Positions 12,874 through 15,136 of a DNA stretch of 15,136 nucleotides are shown here, piece by piece. This DNA is from Sphingomonadales bacterium. Lineage in GTDB: Bacteria > Pseudomonadota > Alphaproteobacteria > Sphingomonadales > Sphingomonadaceae. The notes beneath the pieces are model-generated. The model had not been told where the DNA came from, searched no databases, and was given only the letters and a program-made list of their open reading frames with translations. Location of the stretch: positions 1 to 15,136 of the forward strand of contig JAIYAA010000277.1 of NCBI GenBank assembly GCA_027489295.1, written 5' to 3'. Made by a program: the position numbers and the translations under genes. Position 1 is the stretch's first letter. Every line of letters begins with the position of its first letter.

Positions 12874-13812
12874 ATGTTGCAAACGAGCGTCATGGATTCC
12901 GCCACCGCATCGCCGCCGCCGCTGACCCATCTCCAGCGGCTCGAGGCCGAGAGCATCCACATCCTGCGCGAGGTCGTTGCCGAGGCCGAACGCCCGGTGA
13001 TGCTCTATTCGATCGGCAAGGACAGCGCGGTGATGCTCCATCTCGCGCGCAAGGCCTTTTACCCGGCACCCCCGCCCTTCCCGCTGCTCCATGTCGACAC
13101 GACCTGGAAGTTCAAGGCGATGTACGCGCTGCGCGAACGCGCGGCCGCCACTGCGGGTATGGAGCTGCTCGTTCACCAGAACCCCGAGGCGATCGCCCGC
13201 GGGATCAATCCGTTCGACCATGGCGGCCTGCACACCGATATGTGGAAGACCGAGGGGCTGAAGCAGGCGCTCGACAAATACGCCTTCGATGCGGCCTTCG
13301 GCGGCGCGCGGCGCGACGAGGAGAAGAGCCGCGCCAAGGAGCGCATCTTCAGCTTCCGCACCGCCAGCCATCGCTGGGACCCGAAGAACCAGCGGCCCGA
13401 GCTGTGGCGGATGTACAATGCCCGCAAGGCCAAGGGCGAGAGCATCCGGGTGTTCCCGCTCTCCAACTGGACCGAGCTCGACATCTGGCAGTACATCCTC
13501 GCCGAGGGCATCGAGATCGTGCCGCTCTATTTCGCCGCCCCCCGCCCGACGGTGGAGCGCGACGGCATGCTGCTGATGGTCGATGACGAACGCTTCCGGC
13601 TCAACCCCGGCGAAGTGCCGGTCGAACGCTCGATCCGCTTCCGCACGCTCGGCTGCTATCCGCTCACCGGCGCGGTGGAGAGCAAGGCCGACACGCTGGA
13701 GAGCGTGATCCAGGAGATGCTCCTCACCACCACGAGCGAGCGCCAGGGCCGCGCGATCGACCACGACCAGGCCGCGAGCATGGAGAAGAAGAAGCAGGAG
13801 GGGTATTTCTGA
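12874..13812 (+). CDS. cysD: Sulfate adenylyltransferase subunit 2 (ATP sulfurylase small subunit)
   Basis: The 312-residue protein belongs to the PP-loop ATP-pyrophosphatase superfamily. The nucleotide loop SIGKDS is at 46-51, and [62 protein letters not shown] and the C-terminal tail KKKQEGYF are CysD hallmarks. It adenylylates sulfate to APS together with the GTPase CysN, the first step of sulfate assimilation. Two starts are possible: ATG 12874, or ATG 12892, which would give [15 protein letters not shown]; neither has a strong ribosome site. The 61 bases between the ugd terminator and the start show no clear promoter. Its stop shares a base with the cysN ATG (TGATG). Confidence 0.97.
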   Translation: MLQTSVMDSATASPPPLTHLQRLEAESIHILREVVAEAERPVMLYSIGKDSAVMLHLARKAFYPAPPPFPLLHVDTTWKFKAMYALRERAAATAGMELLVHQNPEAIARGINPFDHGGLHTDMWKTEGLKQALDKYAFDAAFGGARRDEEKSRAKERIFSFRTASHRWDPKNQRPELWRMYNARKAKGESIRVFPLSNWTELDIWQYILAEGIEIVPLYFAAPRPTVERDGMLLMVDDERFRLNPGEVPVERSIRFRTLGCYPLTGAVESKADTLESVIQEMLLTTTSERQGRAIDHDQAASMEKKKQEGYF

Positions 13813-15136
13813 TGACCGCCTATCGCCCCGACGCGCTCATCGCCTCCGACATCTCCGCCTATCTCGCGCTCCACCAGCACAAGTCGCTGCTGCGCTTCCT
13901 CACCTGCGGCTCGGTCGACGACGGCAAGTCGACGCTGATCGGCCGGCTGCTCTACGATTCGAAGCAGATCTTCGAGGATCAGCTCTCGGCACTGGAGAGC
14001 GATTCCAAGCGTGTCGGCACCCAGGGCCAGGCGATCGACTTCGCGCTGCTGGTCGACGGCCTCGCCGCCGAGCGCGAGCAGGGCATCACGATCGACGTCG
14101 CCTATCGCTTCTTCGCCACAGAGAAGCGCAAGTTCATCGTCGCCGATACGCCGGGCCACGAGCAATATACCCGAAACATGGTGACCGGCGCCTCGACCGC
14201 CGACCTCGCCGTGATCCTGATCGACGCGCGCAAGGGCGTGCTCACGCAGACCAAGCGGCACAGCTATCTCGCCCACCTGCTCGGGATCCGCCACCTGGTG
14301 CTGGCGGTGAACAAGATGGACCTGGTCGGCTATGATCAGGCCGTCTTCGATCGCATCGTCGCCGACTACACCGGTTTTGCCCGCTCGATCGGCATAGACG
14401 CATTCACCGCGATCCCGATCTCCGGCTTCCAGGGCGACAATGTCACGACGCGCAGTGATGCGATGCCGTGGTTCGCCGGGCCGGTACTGCTCGAGCATCT
14501 GGAGACGGTGGACGTCGACGCCGAGGCGGATCGCGCCAAGCCGTTCCGCATGCCCGTGCAATGGGTGAACCGCCCCAATCTCGATTTCCGCGGGTTCGCC
14601 GGCCTCGTCGCCGGTGGCACCGTCCGGCCCGGCGATCCGGTACGCATCCTGCCGTCGGGCCGCACCAGCACCGTCGCGCGGATCGTCGCGATGGGCGGCG
14701 ACAAGGAGGTCGCGGTCGCCGGCGAATCGATCACCCTTACCCTCGCCGACGAAGTCGATTGCTCGCGCGGCGACGTGATCGCCGCCGCCGACGCGCCCCC
14801 GCAGGCGGCGGACCAGTTCAAGGCGACGCTCGTCTGGATGGACCCTGCCGAACTGCTGCCGGGTCGCGCCTATTGGCTCAAGATCGGTACCCAGACCGTC
14901 AGCGCGGTCGTCCGCGCGCCCGAATATGCGATCGACGTCAACACCATGGCGCGCAACGCGGCTAAGACGCTGGCGCTCAACGACATCGGCGTCGCCGAAG
15001 TGGCGACCGACCGGCCGATCGTGTTCGAGCCCTATGCCGACAGCCACGATCTCGGCGGCTTCATCCTGATCGACAAGCTGACCAACGCCACGGTCGGTGC
15101 CGGCATGCTCGACTTCGCGCTGCGCCGTGCCCAGAA
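13812..15136 (+). CDS. cysN: Sulfate adenylyltransferase subunit 1, probably CysNC fusion, 3' end cut by the window
   Basis: The frame stays open to the end of the window (441 codons). It begins with a translation-factor-type GTPase domain: [10 protein letters not shown] (33-42), [32 protein letters not shown]. Beta-barrel domains follow, with [15 protein letters not shown] and later [18 protein letters not shown]. CysN couples GTP hydrolysis to CysD's sulfate adenylylation. The last visible residues, [13 protein letters not shown], match the junction seen in NodQ/CysNC fusions, where it is followed by an APS kinase domain, rather than the end of stand-alone E. coli-type CysN. The fusion is therefore likely, but the kinase part is outside the window. 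The start overlaps cysD's stop by one base. Confidence 0.96.
   Translation, partial: MTAYRPDALIASDISAYLALHQHKSLLRFLTCGSVDDGKSTLIGRLLYDSKQIFEDQLSALESDSKRVGTQGQAIDFALLVDGLAAEREQGITIDVAYRFFATEKRKFIVADTPGHEQYTRNMVTGASTADLAVILIDARKGVLTQTKRHSYLAHLLGIRHLVLAVNKMDLVGYDQAVFDRIVADYTGFARSIGIDAFTAIPISGFQGDNVTTRSDAMPWFAGPVLLEHLETVDVDAEADRAKPFRMPVQWVNRPNLDFRGFAGLVAGGTVRPGDPVRILPSGRTSTVARIVAMGGDKEVAVAGESITLTLADEVDCSRGDVIAAADAPPQAADQFKATLVWMDPAELLPGRAYWLKIGTQTVSAVVRAPEYAIDVNTMARNAAKTLALNDIGVAEVATDRPIVFEPYADSHDLGGFILIDKLTNATVGAGMLDFALRRAQ

Noticed and set aside
13656..15047. 463-codon minus-strand open frame opposite cysD/cysN
   Set aside because: Antisense shadow of conserved sulfate-activation genes with no recognisable motif.

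Overview
The window is GC-rich, gene-dense DNA from an alphaproteobacterium, most likely a sphingomonad (Sphingomonas or a close relative). The evidence is the compact 68-residue bS21, the UDP-glucose dehydrogenase N-terminus, frequent GTG/TTG starts, GTGA start/stop overlaps and the overall gene content. This placement rests on pattern recognition; no database search was possible. No rRNA, tRNA, CRISPR array, insertion sequence or prophage gene was seen.

Left end (1-2120): the C-terminal part of a WecC-type UDP-N-acetylmannosamine dehydrogenase is followed 3 bases later by a PPP-type metallophosphoesterase. A strong bidirectional terminator separates these from a convergent minus-strand block holding a membrane-anchored FKBP prolyl isomerase and rpsU. 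Centre-left (2120-6711): an OmpR-type response regulator and an EnvZ-like histidine kinase overlap by 4 bases. They are followed by a predicted Tat-exported lipoprotein with an intradiol ring-cleavage dioxygenase fold and complete iron ligands, then a metabolite:H+ symporter of the KgtP/MHS class. Phased direct repeats between the kinase and dioxygenase genes look like a binding site for an OmpR-family regulator.

Centre-right (6712-11455): a minus-strand signalling block reads EAL phosphodiesterase, then a TPR-containing membrane hybrid histidine kinase with an eroded receiver domain, then a single-domain CheY-like receiver. It is a plausible phosphorelay tied to c-di-GMP breakdown. Its upstream region faces rightward DNA containing a tiny predicted ORF (20 or 25 codons) closed by two tandem hairpins. 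This ORF is the least explained element in the window.

Right end (11456-15136): ugd (UDP-glucose 6-dehydrogenase, a supplier of UDP-glucuronate for exopolysaccharide), a 14-bp-stem terminator, then cysD and the start of cysN, probably a cysNC fusion, for sulfate activation. Two nucleotide-sugar dehydrogenases flank the window, and a c-di-GMP phosphodiesterase module is divergent from ugd. This suggests, but does not prove, a region concerned with envelope or exopolysaccharide output and its control.
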